DNA of 64,000 nt from Calliopum simillimum (Eukaryota > Arthropoda > Insecta > Diptera > Lauxaniidae), in contig OX638370.1 of assembly GCA_951812925.1 (NCBI GenBank), positions 108,514,897 to 108,578,896 of the forward strand, read 5' to 3'. Below, piece by piece: positions 34,119 through 45,527 of this stretch. The notes beneath the pieces are model-generated. The model saw only the letters and a program-made list of their open reading frames with translations. It did not search any database and was not told where the DNA came from. Each line of letters begins with the position of its first letter. The first letter of the stretch is position 1. Made by a program: the position numbers and the translations under genes.

Positions 34119-34204
34119 ATGTGCAACAGTCCTTAAAAATTCCCAATTCATCCAAGGTACAATATACGTCCACAGATTCGATGTGGTTCACACTCTGAAA
34201 CTTG
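34119..34204 (-). pseudogene. duplicated 5' fragment of the Fanzor
   Basis: About 86 bp match the beginning of the Fanzor frame at 29041-29130 (both contain CATCCAAGGTACAATATACG and TTCGATGTGGTTCACA). The minus-strand reading keeps VNHIESVDVYCTLDELGIFK, after which similarity stops. It lies 163 bp before ZAD gene 5, as the Fanzor start does before ZAD gene 4. It is a truncated relic from the segmental duplication. Confidence 0.85.
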
Positions 34205-34366
34205 TTGTATTTTTGGCTTGTTCACAATTTGACATTTAGAACAGTAATGAGCTGTATTTTTTTTTTTTGAGTTGCCAAAACTGACTGTTGGATTGTTTTT
34301 GACAGATGTAATATCTTTTGTCTTGACACTTACATTGCATTTTGTTTTTTTCTGTGTTCAAGGAAA

Positions 34367-37300
34367 ATGATTTGCCGAGTTTGTCTTGAAGATTCCTATA
34401 GTGTTTTAAATATATTTGAAGAAAGTGGAAAACTTTATGATATAGCAAACGTTTTAGAAAAATACCTTTGGTTCAAAGTAAGAAGTTGAAAAGCTCGAAT
34501 TTTTAAGCCATATCCATGAAGTTTGTCTTTAAAATTTAGCCTTGCAAAGACGACCCAATTTCTACTGTCATTTGCTGTGATTGTTGGCAAAGTGTCCAGG
34601 AGTTCCACCAGTTTTATATTAAAGTTAAGCAGGCTCATACTGTTTTGACCAAAAGTACCCATAATGTCTCCATCTCTGAAGTTAACGTTGAAAGCAAAAT
34701 TTTCACTGAATATGAACCAGATGCAGAGCAACTTGAGCCCACCATTACCATTAAAGAAGAGTTAGTGGAAAATATTTTTCCAGAGAATGATGTCGATACC
34801 ACGGAAGATGAAGTAAAAGATGAATTAAATCCCTTGGAAGATTTTGAAACACAAAATTGCAGCACAGAAATAGAGTCTTACGTGCATGAGGACTCAGATG
34901 ATGATTCCGAAGAAGGTAAAGCAAATTGTTTATTTAAATATATTAACAAAAGGAATGTGTACATGTGTTTTCCACACCAATTTAAACCATTTCCACATCA
35001 TATTGTTATTTTTTCAAATCAAGATAAACCTTTTTCAAATAAAATTAAACTTTTTGCAAATCAAATTAAGCTTTTTCCAAATCAAATTGACAAAAAAAAA
35101 AAAAAAAAACCGTTAAAATTATGTATATATAACTGCACCTAAAGCAACTATCGTTATATTATTGGAAAAAGTTTTTTTTTTGACTTGGAAAGAGTTTAAT
35201 TTGATTTGGAGTTCAATATGATTTGAAAAGGTTTATTTTGTTTTGAAAAAGTTTAATTTGATATGAGAAAAGATCAATATGATATGTAAAAGATTAAACT
35301 TGGAGTTAAACACCTGTATAAAGCCCATTGAAAGTGCTTAAAAGATTTTTGTTTTATGCAAAAAACAATTGAAAGCAATGTAAATTGCACAGGTAGACCC
35401 AATAAAATATGGAACATTCTTATACAAACCGTACACCTCTACGGATTTCACATTTTGTTTGGATATGTTCGATAATTTTTTCAAAGCTCCAATGAGTGAT
35501 CTTTGTACATTGCGCGTCTGGATTTGTTTAAAGTGCAGTTTCGATGGTTTTTTCTATTTCTACTTTTGAGGTTCTTTTTTGGTTCTTAGTTTTATTAAAA
35601 AAAAAAAAATTAAATAAAAGAGTTTTCGTGTGCCACCTCTTGCTCCTACATAGTCAGTCCATGTTATCTGATCACATAGTTTACATGCCGCTTTAAAAAG
35701 TAATCGCTTTTTCTTTTTGCAGCAGTTAAATTTACAAATAGAACCCAAAAATGGCGACAAAGACTAAGAGAAGATGAAATCAGACATAAAAAGTACCTCC
35801 AAAATGAAAGGGAAAGAGATAAAAAAAGAAGAGAAACTTTAAAACTAACAATGAATGAAGAGTCTTTGGCAATAAAAAGGCAAAAAGATAGAGAAAGAAA
35901 AAAAAGGTGTCGACAAAGAAAAAAAATGTTAAAAGAAAGCCTTGATCAAATATTTATTTCAAAGTCATTTCATGAAATATAATATCCAGAAATAATTTAT
36001 CCAAAAAGTATTACACGAAACATACATATTTTTATAGTATGTTGTATTATTATTTTTTTTTTTAAATGAATATATATAATTGTGTGGAGTAAATGTTGGA
36101 AAAATTTCCGAATCATTTCTAATGCTATGCTAGAATATAATGTATCCACAAAGTTAGCTTTATGTAAAAATTCTTAATTTAAAAAATAAACAAATTAAAA
36201 CAAAAAAGTTTATGTGATTTGATTTTGGAGGACAGGATTTGAGATTGCAAAGCCTCTTGTTTATAGCAAAAAGTTTAAGACATAATCGATCATTGGACGC
36301 TTTATTTTTTTCTCTTAATTAAATTAAGCATTTGCAGCAAAATGTGCTACATTCACATAAGTTTTTTATTTCTAATCTTTTTTAAGGAAAATCAAATTTA
36401 CGGAAAAAGTCACCAAAACGTCTAACATCACCGACGACAGTAAATGATGGTTCTACTAAACGTTCTAAACGTTACAATAAAAAAAGAAAAATCCATGAAG
36501 ATGATAAGGAAAAGAAGCGGTCAAAAGCACCAAAACGCAGAATGTGTCTTGAAAATGTAACGCCGGATGAGTTGGAACTTATTAGAAAACACATTCCGAT
36601 GCAATGTGAATTGTGTTTCTTTATAGCCGATAGTTATATTGTATTTGCCGATCATTTTAAAGCCGAGCATGCAGGTGTGAAAGCGTATGTTAAATGCTGT
36701 AATCGAAGATTGAATAGACCATTTTCGTTTGTTCAGCATGCACTTAAACATGAGAATCCAGAAAATAACAAGTAAATGTAACATATTTAAGATATTGGGG
36801 GTTATCGTGAATAAATATTCTCAGACTGCCATGCATTCTCCATTGCAGCCTGAGAAAAATTCCCCGGGAACATTTATTCACGATAACCCCCATTTATTAA
36901 GTGTGGGAGATGTTGAAACGGTTCTCCGAAATGGGGTTTACTTAATAGTTAACGGAAACACCGATTTTCTTTTTTTATACACTACCTTCGACCTATTTTG
37001 AGGACAGGGCACCTACTTGCGATATTAAAAATTACACTAGTTTACAAATGATTAAAAATTTTTGTCCCATTGAATGCCATTACTCATTTTATATGGAAAA
37101 TGGGCTGCTGATTCCGAAAATCGCATTATTTTTTTTTCTTTCGTGTCGTTTTCGAGATATCAGTCATTATCATTATCTTAAATACAAATATCTCAAGAAC
37201 CAATGTTTGTGTTTAAACGTATTGTATGTCATATTAAAAATAATTAAATTATCTTCACATCACTTTTTGGCTGGTTTGTTAGTTTCGGAGAAATAAATTG

Positions 37301-40300
37301 ATTTCTGAAAAAAAAATTATATTTTTCCTAAAAAATAAAAAAAAAGTCAAAATCAATTGCAGATTTATAGTCCAAGAACCATCGCCTAAAAACAACTTTG
37401 CGTTTCTAAAAGCTGAATTTTTTACAGTTGGTTATAGTAATTGTGTACATCAATAATCTGTCGGTCAGTCAAGCGAACTGTAGAACAGGCGGCTGCTATA
37501 TGGCCTCAAACATGTAAAATTTCGATTTTTCTGCAATCAATTTCTAAAAGCTGAAACTTCTTATACACGTTATATAATGCATACAAATAATATTTTTGTC
37601 GGTCAGTCAGTTGAACGTTAGAACGGGGCTAGTCAGCACGCCCCAATATATGTGCAATAAATGAATCAAGTCAAAATTATTTCTGAAAGCTGAAAATTTT
37701 TTTAGGGGTACTTGATTGTATATTAACCACAAATAATTCAGTCAGTCAACTATAATGTAGAACAATCTCCGTCAGCAAGCTCAACGAAACAAAAAACAAT
37801 GGTTTTTAAAAGCTGAAATTGTTTTTTGTTTTGTTGAGCTTGCTGACAAATATTGTTCTACATTATAGTTGACTGACTGATTTATTTGTGGTTAATATAC
37901 AATCAAGTACCCCTAAAAAAATGTTCAGCTTTTAAAAACCATTTTCGTTTGTTTTGTTGAGCTTGCTGACGGAGATTGTTCTACATTATAGTTGACTGAC
38001 TGATTTATTTGTGGTTAATATACAATCAAGTACCCCTAAAATAAATTTCAGCTTTTAAAAACCATTGTTTTTTGTTTTGTTGAGCTTGCTGACGGAGATT
38101 GTTCTACATTATAGTTGACTGACTGATTTATTTGTGGTTAATATACAATAAAGTACCCCTAAAAAAAATTTCAGCTTTTAGAAATAATTTTGACTTGATT
38201 CATTTATTGCACATATATTGGGGCGTGCTGACTAGCCCCGTTCTAACGTTCAACTGACTGACCGACAAAAATGTTATTTGTATGCAAATTTTACATGTTT
38301 GAGGCCATATAGCAGCCGCCTGTTCTACAGTTCGCTTGACTGACCGACAGATTATCGATGTACACAATTACTATAACCAACTGTAAAAAATTCAGCTTTT
38401 AGAAACGCAAAGTTGTTTTTAGGCGCTGGCTCTCCGGCTATTATGCAAGAAAACAAAATTTAAAAAATCATTTTGTTTTCTTATATCATAGTCTATATAT
38501 TTGTTAAGCAAATAAGAAATTATTTAAGAAAATTGATGGAAAAATATAAAAGTTTTATACAATTCATTGATAAATTTCTAAAATGCGTTTTTGCCTATTT
38601 TTTTCGTTTTTTGTAATAAACTGTTCGATAATTTGAAACTTTTTGTACAACACATGAAAAAATCCAAAAAATTCTTAAAGTAGCCGTTAAAACAAAATAA
38701 CCGTGACTCGTCATATTTTTCGTCAAATTTTTTTTTAATCGATTTTTTAAGTTTTTTAATCCACGGTACATGAAAAAAACAAAAATAACGCATTCTAGTG
38801 TTAAATCGATTAATCTAACTATATGATCCTTACATCTGAGGTGTATCATGTGTTCAGTAAACTTATGCAGGATATTACGAGGAATATTTTTGTAGACAAT
38901 TTTAACCCTCTAAAACCCCCACATGTAGGTCATTTTGACCTAAATGTGAGGGGGTCAAAATGACCCACATGTAAGGGTCTTAGAGGGTTAAAATTTTCTA
39001 CAAAAATATTCCTCGTAATATTTTGCATAAGTTCACAAAACACATGATACACCTCAGATGTAAGGATCATATAGTTAGATTCATCGATTTAACACAAGAA
39101 TGCGCTATTTTTGTTTTTTTCATGTACAGTGGATTAAAGAAATTCAAAAATCGATTAAAAAAAATTTGACGTGGTGGAGAAAAACGACGAGACACGAGTA
39201 TTTTTTTTTAACGCCTACTATAAGAATTTTTTGAATTTTCTCATGTGTTTTACAAAAAATTTCAAATTATTGAACAGTTAATTACAAAAAACGAAAAAAA
39301 TAGGCAAAAACGCATTTTAGTAATTTATCAATGAATTGTATACAACTTTTGCATTTCGCCATCGATTTTCTTAAGTAGTATTTTATTTCCTTCATAAATA
39401 TATAGTCTATGATACAAAAAAACAAAATATTATAAAGAAGTTATTTTTTCTTGTATAAATTTGAAGTTGATTTTGATTTTTTCTTAATTTTTTCGGAAAA
39501 AAAAAAATGTTTTTTTTAGAAATCAATGTATTTCGCCAAAACTCACAAACCAAGCAAAAAGTGATGTGAGTTTTATTTGTAGGTAATTTAATTAACATTA
39601 ATATGACATACAATACGTTTAAAGACAAACATTGGTTCTTGAGATATTTGTATTCAAATGGAACTATCTTTTTTTTTTGGTCCAAAAACCGAAAATGACC
39701 GATAACTCGAAAACGACACGAAAGAAAAAAAAAAAAAAAAAAAAATAATAAAATTTTCGGAATCAGCAGCCCATTTGCCATTTAAAATGAATAATGGCAT
39801 TCACTGGGAATTTTGGCTGTAAACTCGTGTTATTGAATCGAAAATCGAAGTTTCCGCTAACCAACCACTTATTGAATTTAGAATTTCACATTCGTATTTG
39901 TTGTAAAATCTTAAATAATTTACCATCAAATTTTCCTTTTAGGTGTCATGTATGTAACAAAAGTTTCTCCGAACCTAATGTTTTACATACTCATACACTT
40001 AAGTTTCACGCGCCTAAGGAGCAACTTAAATACGCATGCGATCAATGTCCAAAAAGATTTTTAAATAGATATAATTTAAATCTTCATCTGCCACTACATA
40101 TCCCTCAAGATGAATGGAAATTTATGTGTGAACTATGCCCGCAACCTAAAATGTAAATCATAAATATTTGCCAAATTGAATATATTTTAAACGTATGCTC
40201 TAAATTACAGTTTCCCAAGTGATCATTTACTGCAAACTCACAAAAATGCCTGCCATGACAAACCAGTCAGTGTGTGCCACGTATGTGGCAAAGAGTTTCG

Positions 40301-40821
40301 CTATGGTCCATCATTTGATAAACATGTGCGCTCACATTTTGCAACTGCAGGTCCACGTTTAAAATGCACAATTCCCGGTTGTGATACTTGGCTAAAAGAT
40401 GAGGATAACTTAAAAATACATTTGAGACGTCACGGAGAAAATGATCAAATACATACTTGCATACATTGCAAGAAGGAATTTAAAAATCGGAATGCCTTAT
40501 GGGGTCATATGCGTTATAATCATAGCAATATATCGTTTAATTGCACATTTTGTAATAAAATTTTTAGAAAATCGAGAAATTTAAAGGTATATATTAGGAT
40601 ATATTAAAAATTTGCTTTATATTAATTTTTATTACTTTCAATAGGAACACATGGCAGCGCAGCATACGGGGAAATTTCTCTATCAATGTAACTTTTGTGA
40701 TCGCAGCTTTAGGGCAAATTCGAATTTGTGTACTCATAGAAAAAAAGTGCATCCCATTGAATATGATTTATGGAAACAAACAAAAATTTCTGGTTCGACG
40801 CCAAACATTGAACCAATATAA
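34367..40821 (+). CDS. ZAD-C2H2 zinc-finger protein 5
   Basis: Six exons: 34367-34477, 34540-34915, 36387-36771, 39943-40152, 40211-40586, 40645-40821, giving 544 residues with phases verified. The ZAD starts MICRVC with ligands C3, C6, C49 and C52. An acidic linker follows (IKEELVENIFPEND, EDSDDDSEEG), then a basic region (KKRKIHEDDKEKKRSK) and about ten C2H2 fingers (CELCFFIADSYIVF, CHVCNKSFSEPNV, CHVCGKEFRYGPSFDKH, CTIPGCDTWLKDED, CNFCDRSFRANSNLCTHRKK). Its upstream region and first exon are near-duplicates of gene 4. Two introns are greatly enlarged: intron 2 by a minisatellite and an orphan exon-like frame, and intron 3 by a MITE and a 2.7-kb foldback. The coding sequence is intact. Confidence 0.92.
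34970..35300. repeat. about 21-bp minisatellite, TTTCAAATCAAATTAAAC type
   Basis: Tandem imperfect repeats of TTTTTCCAAATCAAATTAAAC run to about 35090, then in the inverse orientation (GAAAAAGTTTAATTTGATTT) to about 35300, so the array is itself mirrored. The same unit forms the long array at 51480-52085. It lies in ZAD gene 5 intron 2. Confidence 0.7.
35722..35982 (+). CDS. orphan basic 86-codon exon-like frame in ZAD gene 5 intron 2
   Basis: A frame without an early ATG runs from a good 3' splice site (TTTTTCTTTTTGCAG just before 35723) to TAA at 35980. It is rich in Arg, Lys and Glu: TQKWRQRLREDEIRHKKYLQ, NERERDKKRR, then RQKDRERKKRCRQRKKML. The WRQRLRED/RERKKRRE pattern resembles short basic helical segments found in transposon-associated insect proteins and in basic DNA-binding regions; I do not know its function. 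It could be an alternative terminal exon of ZAD gene 5 or the relic of a separate inserted gene. The sequence is purine-rich on this strand, unlike its surroundings. Confidence 0.5.
   Translation, partial: AVKFTNRTQKWRQRLREDEIRHKKYLQNERERDKKRRETLKLTMNEESLAIKRQKDRERKKRCRQRKKMLKESLDQIFISKSFHEI
36796..36892. repeat. MITE, TTATCGTGAATAAATATTC family, copy b
   Basis: 97 bp with TGGGGGTTATCGTGAATAAA at the left and its inverse at the right. It is AAATTCCCCGGGAA near the right end and CAGACTGCCATGCATTCTCC in the centre. It lies in ZAD gene 5 intron 3. Confidence 0.8.
37055..39815. repeat. 2.7-kb composite foldback in ZAD gene 5 intron 3
   Basis: The outer arms (about 37055-37340 and 39470-39815) are inverted copies, sharing CCCATTGAATGCCATTA-like ends and TCTCAAGAACCAATGTTTG. 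Inside lie two further palindromes. 37370-38430 has CAGCCGCC/GGCGGCTG and ACTGACCGACA arms, with a 115-150 bp unit (GAGCTTGCTGACGGAGATTG) repeated three to four times in the middle. 38500-39440 is centred near 38945 on mirrored GGGTCAAAATGACC and CCCTCTAA blocks. Frames seen in it are A/T-rich by-products. It is probably several related foldback elements inserted into each other. Confidence 0.8.
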
Positions 40822-42489
40822 AAGCTGTATGTAATTGTATGCGTTTTAACGACATAAATCAAATATTATTATAAACTGTTAATAAAAGTAATTAAACTAT
40901 AAAAATTGTGGAAACATTTTACAAAATTTAACTTTGCATAATTCATAAACTGTACTTATTTTTTTTAGTATAAAAACGATTTTCATATATCTTACAAACA
41001 TCAAAAATGTAGATATTGGGCCTTATTCCATTCTAGAGAATTTTTTCTCGGACACCCTAAAACCCCAGCCATTTAAATGGGGCACCAATAAGAATGTGAT
41101 TACCGCATCCTAAAAAAAAAAATTAACTACATATCTTATTTTTTAAAAACTAGCTAATCTTTTCCATACAAATCGAAAAGCTTTTAATGGCAAACTATTC
41201 CGGTTGGTGCTTAATACGCTGAAATCGCTTAATTGAGAATGGGGTACATTGCAACTATTTAGTAATTTTTCGGGTGGTGCGAATGTATATGGGACGTTTC
41301 ACGTCAACTATGCCACCTCGCTGCCCAAAATCTGGTACATCTAAATAGGTCATATGATAGCTAATTTTTTTCTATTGAAGTGTCTGCTTTCGAATGCCGA
41401 GTGCTGTTTTTGAAAAAAAAAAAAAAAAAAAAACAGTATGGTGGAACAATATAGCGACAAGAAAGATGAGTAGTTGGAAAAAATCATCAAGTTGATTCAG
41501 ATTATTTGATAATTTGTTGAAATTTTGCAACTCGAGATCTAGTAAAACTACTTCGCTACGAGCCAAAATGGGCGAAATTAAGTAAGTGACACGCACACTT
41601 TTTAACATTTTGTGAATTGAGTTCAATATATGAAGTAAAACACGCCAAGTGTACCAGCTGAAAATTTTTCGTCTCCGATTTCGCTCAAATTTGGCAATAT
41701 GGTAGTTCAGGTGTGCAAGAACTATAATACGGGAGAATTTGGTCCTTGTACCATTAATTGTTGAAGCTGGCGTGTTTAGTCAATTTCACGAAAAGGGTGT
41801 TTTTTCAAAAATTTGTAGCTTACACCAAAGTTTGTAAATTGATATATCTAAGTAACTGGTCCCATTGATTTTTAAGTGAGGAGTGATTTTTCAAAAGGGC
41901 GTAAAACCACTTCCAACCTCGAACAAACCTAAGAATGCCATCGTCATTACCATGCTAAAATGCATCCTCTAGTTCAAAATTCATCACAAAAAATGCATTT
42001 TGCCAAGGTAAAATCGTGATCAAAAGTCGCATTTCCGAACAAAAGGGCTTATTTCCATATAATTTCATAGAAAGACGTATTTCGAATAGTGGCCAAAAAA
42101 ACTTTTAATTTTTTTATATGCCCCAGGCTATATAGGTGCTTACATACCATGCCTATAGACATCAAAATAAACTTCCAAATGGTGAAATAAGAGTGATTTC
42201 GAAACAAAAGGGCTTATTTCCAAACGTTTCAGAACAAAAGGTCTTATTTCCAAATATTTTTTTACTTTTAGAATTAGAATCTTTGGTCAACTCACTATAA
42301 CACTGGAGACATTAAAAAAAAAAGTTATTGTAAACAGCCCATTAAAGTTTTTTCTCATTACTGAAAATTTGTTTAACATGGTTTTACGCCATTTTGAAAA
42401 ATTACTCCTCAAGTGTTCTTTCTATAAAAAAATATTACTTTTGAAATACTTTTGATTTTTTTTTAAAAAACCCCCCTTAGATTTTTTTT
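40822..42489. other. intergenic, no gene seen
   Basis: This is AT-rich sequence after the ZAD gene 5 stop. A likely polyadenylation signal (AATAAA) occurs at about 40881. Repeated phrases such as AAAAGGGCTTATTTCCA near 42040, 42210 and 42240 look repetitive, but no element ends could be defined. Confidence 0.4.
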
Positions 42490-42978
42490 AAAGTACTTAA
42501 AGTTAAAGCATAATTTATAAGCTTTAAAATGATGTATGACTCAAGATGGGATTCGGTTGCTAGATGAGAGTTTTTGGCTTTAGAAAGCCCGCGACAGGCA
42601 AAACTCTTTGTTTACCCAAGAGGAAGGCATCTTACGAAAAAAGTGTACTAGGCATGAAATGCTTAGAATCGTCCAAGAAATACATGCGAAGTTTTTGAGA
42701 ATTACTTGGAAAGTTAAAATAATTTTTTTTTTTCACAAACATTTTTTTCAAAAATTATTCAAAAAAAAAAAGTTTAAAAAAATTTTAAAAAAATTCACAC
42801 GAATTTCTTGAACGATTCTAAGCATTTTTTCGTAAGATGCCTTCCTTTTGAGAAAACAAAGATTTCTCCCTGCAGCAGGCGTTCAAAAGCCACAAACTCT
42901 CATCTAGCAACCGAATCCCATCTTGAGTCATACATCATTTTAAAGCTTATAAATTATGCTTTGGTTTAAAATACTTTC
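42490..42978. repeat. inverted-repeat element
   Basis: Arms of about 190 bp mirror each other: AGCATAATTTATAAGCTTTA, ATGATGTATGACTCAAGATG and TTCGGTTGCTAGATGAGAG at the left recur inverted at 42880-42965. The centre near 42750 is T/A-rich. The short lysine/phenylalanine-rich frame across it is not a gene. Confidence 0.75.
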
Positions 42979-44195
42979 AAATTTTTCGGTCCATTTTTGA
43001 TACAAATGATCGACTTTACATTACATTTGGACCATTTTTGTCATAATTCATCATTTAAGTGATTTTATTCTAGTGTAGTCCGTTTCGGTCTACTTACAAA
43101 ATAACTAGACCAAAGAGGGACTATTGAGACAATTTTCTCCGCCGGTTCTACAGGGGTCATTCAAAACATAAATGCAGTCATACTTACATATTTCTACTGT
43201 AACACGTTATTTTTTAAAGTGTTTATGTACTCTTACCGTTGTAGCGCAGTTTAATTGAATTTCATTTTACGATGCTTTTAAGGTTTAAAACATAACTACA
43301 GATAATTATTAGAGATTTTGAATTATAATTTTATTAAAGACATTTATTTAAAGTTTTATAATTTTTTTTTTTGTGTATTTTTATATATTTTAAATCACAG
43401 CAGTCTTTATAATTTTACATTTTCTTCTGGTTTACTATGTACTATATATCATTAATATTACATGTCTATTGAACTGTAGTTGTTTTTCTTGTTGTTGTTA
43501 ATGTTTTTATTTATAAATTTCATTTGGGAGTTTCTTGTAATGTATGTAAATATTTATAAATTGTTTGTTTTGTTATGTCAAGAAATTAAACAAATTGAAA
43601 ATGGAAAAACATTGCAATCATTAAAATTAAAATCTTGTAACTATAGGAATAATAAAATTGAAAACATAAAATAATATTTGAATTAGAAATTTTTACACAA
43701 GCCTAAAGAACATATAAACTAAGGACAACATTTACACAAGTTTAACATAATATAAAGGAATTTTCATTAATTAAGCAATACTGTACTTCAAAAAGAAATC
43801 TATGCTTTGCTTCTTTTTTTTAAGCCAAACTTATTAACATTTGATTATACACTAATTGACAATATTATGTGTACATTTACTTAAGATTATATTAAACTAA
43901 ATTTCATCGTAATAGATATTTAATAAAGAATTATATTGCAAGTTAAAATAATGAAAAATTAAAAATTTCTGCTATTGGAATGTTTTGTAATGCATACTGT
44001 ATTTTCAGTTTTAGTCAATTTATTATAACAAATGGATTGGTTTTTTATTTGCTTTTTCCTTTTATTATTTTTACTACATTTACTACCTTGGTTTTTCATA
44101 ATTGAAGCTGTCCATTCTAATGCAAATTTGATTTACTTGACGTATGTTATTACACTTACATATGCCACAAAGTACCTATGCAACTCGATTCTAAA
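42979..44195. other. AT-rich intergenic, no gene seen
   Basis: Very AT-rich sequence. Two short frames (43480-43674 and 44032-44253) are hydrophobic or low complexity, with no splice or family support. Confidence 0.4.
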
Positions 44196-45527
44196 GGGTG
44201 TAAATGATAAAGTACCGAAGCGTCTTGAGGGTGGTAGAGGAGGCCAAGACTAAAAACAAAATTGCACCTGGGTGGATCTAAAATGTACTCCTAAGGGGTT
44301 GTTATAGGAAAAACAGATTTTCTACCTTGTTTTACAAAAAATATTTTCTGGGTCATCCTAACGTTTTAGAGAAAACTAACGTTTTTATGGAAAACTTTTA
44401 GCTATTTGTATGAGCTTTCTAAAGGTGGATTTGTTTTACAGGGCTTAAAAGAATTTCGCAAAGTTGTGGACTTTTAAAGTTGATATTTATATTTTTTTTA
44501 CTACTTTTTGACTTTGGCGGCGATATTAGTAAATATAACAAAGGTCCTATTAACATACCTTTTCTTTATGCGAACACGCATAGTCGCCATTTTTTATTCG
44601 TTTAAAAACTACTTTTGAAACAGCATGGGCTGCATAAAATTATAAGTTTAATTCTCATACTGAATAAAGTTTAATTGTAAAATCAAAAAATTAAAATTAA
44701 AGTCTAATACTCAATAAAGAGTACACCAAAACAGTTTTCTTTTGTATGTGCGCTACTCAGTGTGGGTTTTTTTCCTTTTTTATATCACGTGGCTTAGCAG
44801 TATCGAAGTCTTCGGAACACCAACGATTCTTAGTGGAGGAATTAGTACGACGTGCAGGCGATTTATCTCGAACAACATACCGGCAAGGTATTAATCTGGA
44901 AAGAGGCATACACAGCAACTCCTAATAAGTAGATTTTTGGTCAAGGACAAGTTTAAGGTAACCTTTCACGTTTCTGCCACATTTCTACTACATTTCCAAA
45001 AAAAAAAAAAAGAATTCTCTTGCTCCTGGTTTAATAATAATTTTTTTTTTGAGTTAAACGGACTGTTCTTGAAAATAATTTTTTTCTGACCTCATACAAA
45101 AAAACTGGTATGACAAATGCACTACCGAATTAAAGAAAACTTAACGAGAGTTCCAAAAAATTATAAAAGGGTATAAAAAGACCTTTTACATGCTAAAAAT
45201 GCCGCCAAAGTCAAAAAAATAGGAAAAAAATTTAAAATATCAACTTTAAAGGTTCACAACTTTGCGAAATCCTTTCAAACCTTATAAATCAAATACAATA
45301 TCAGAAAGCTCATACAACTAGCTAAAAGTTTCTCATAAAAAAATTTTCACTAAAACGTCAGAGTGACCCAAAAAAATTTGTCCTTTTGCAAAACAAGTTA
45401 GAAAATCAGTTTTTTCCCTACAACTCTCCAGGAGTACATTGTAGACCCACCCAGGTGCAATTTTTCTTAGTCTAGGTCTACTCTATCTCCTCCCAGAAGT
45501 CTTGTAATCTTATCGTTTACAACCTGT
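44196..45527. repeat. 1.3-kb TIR element with nested dispersed repeat
   Basis: The outer arms (about 44196-44520 and 45180-45527) are inverted copies, e.g. AATTGCACCTGGGTGG and ATGTACTCC. The middle (about 44565-45010) is a separate dispersed repeat with a second copy at 59935-60425 (shared ATGCGAACACGCATA, AAAGTTTAATTGTAAAATCA, TAGATTTTTGGTCA and similar). Confidence 0.75.

Noticed and set aside
37055..39815. Several 60-120 codon frames within the intron of ZAD gene 5
   Set aside because: They lie in mirrored arms, are rich in Lys/Phe/Asn from A/T runs, and their counterparts in the opposite arm are not conserved as protein.
43480..44253. Two short hydrophobic frames
   Set aside because: Base composition equals the surroundings, with no start context, splice sites or family resemblance.
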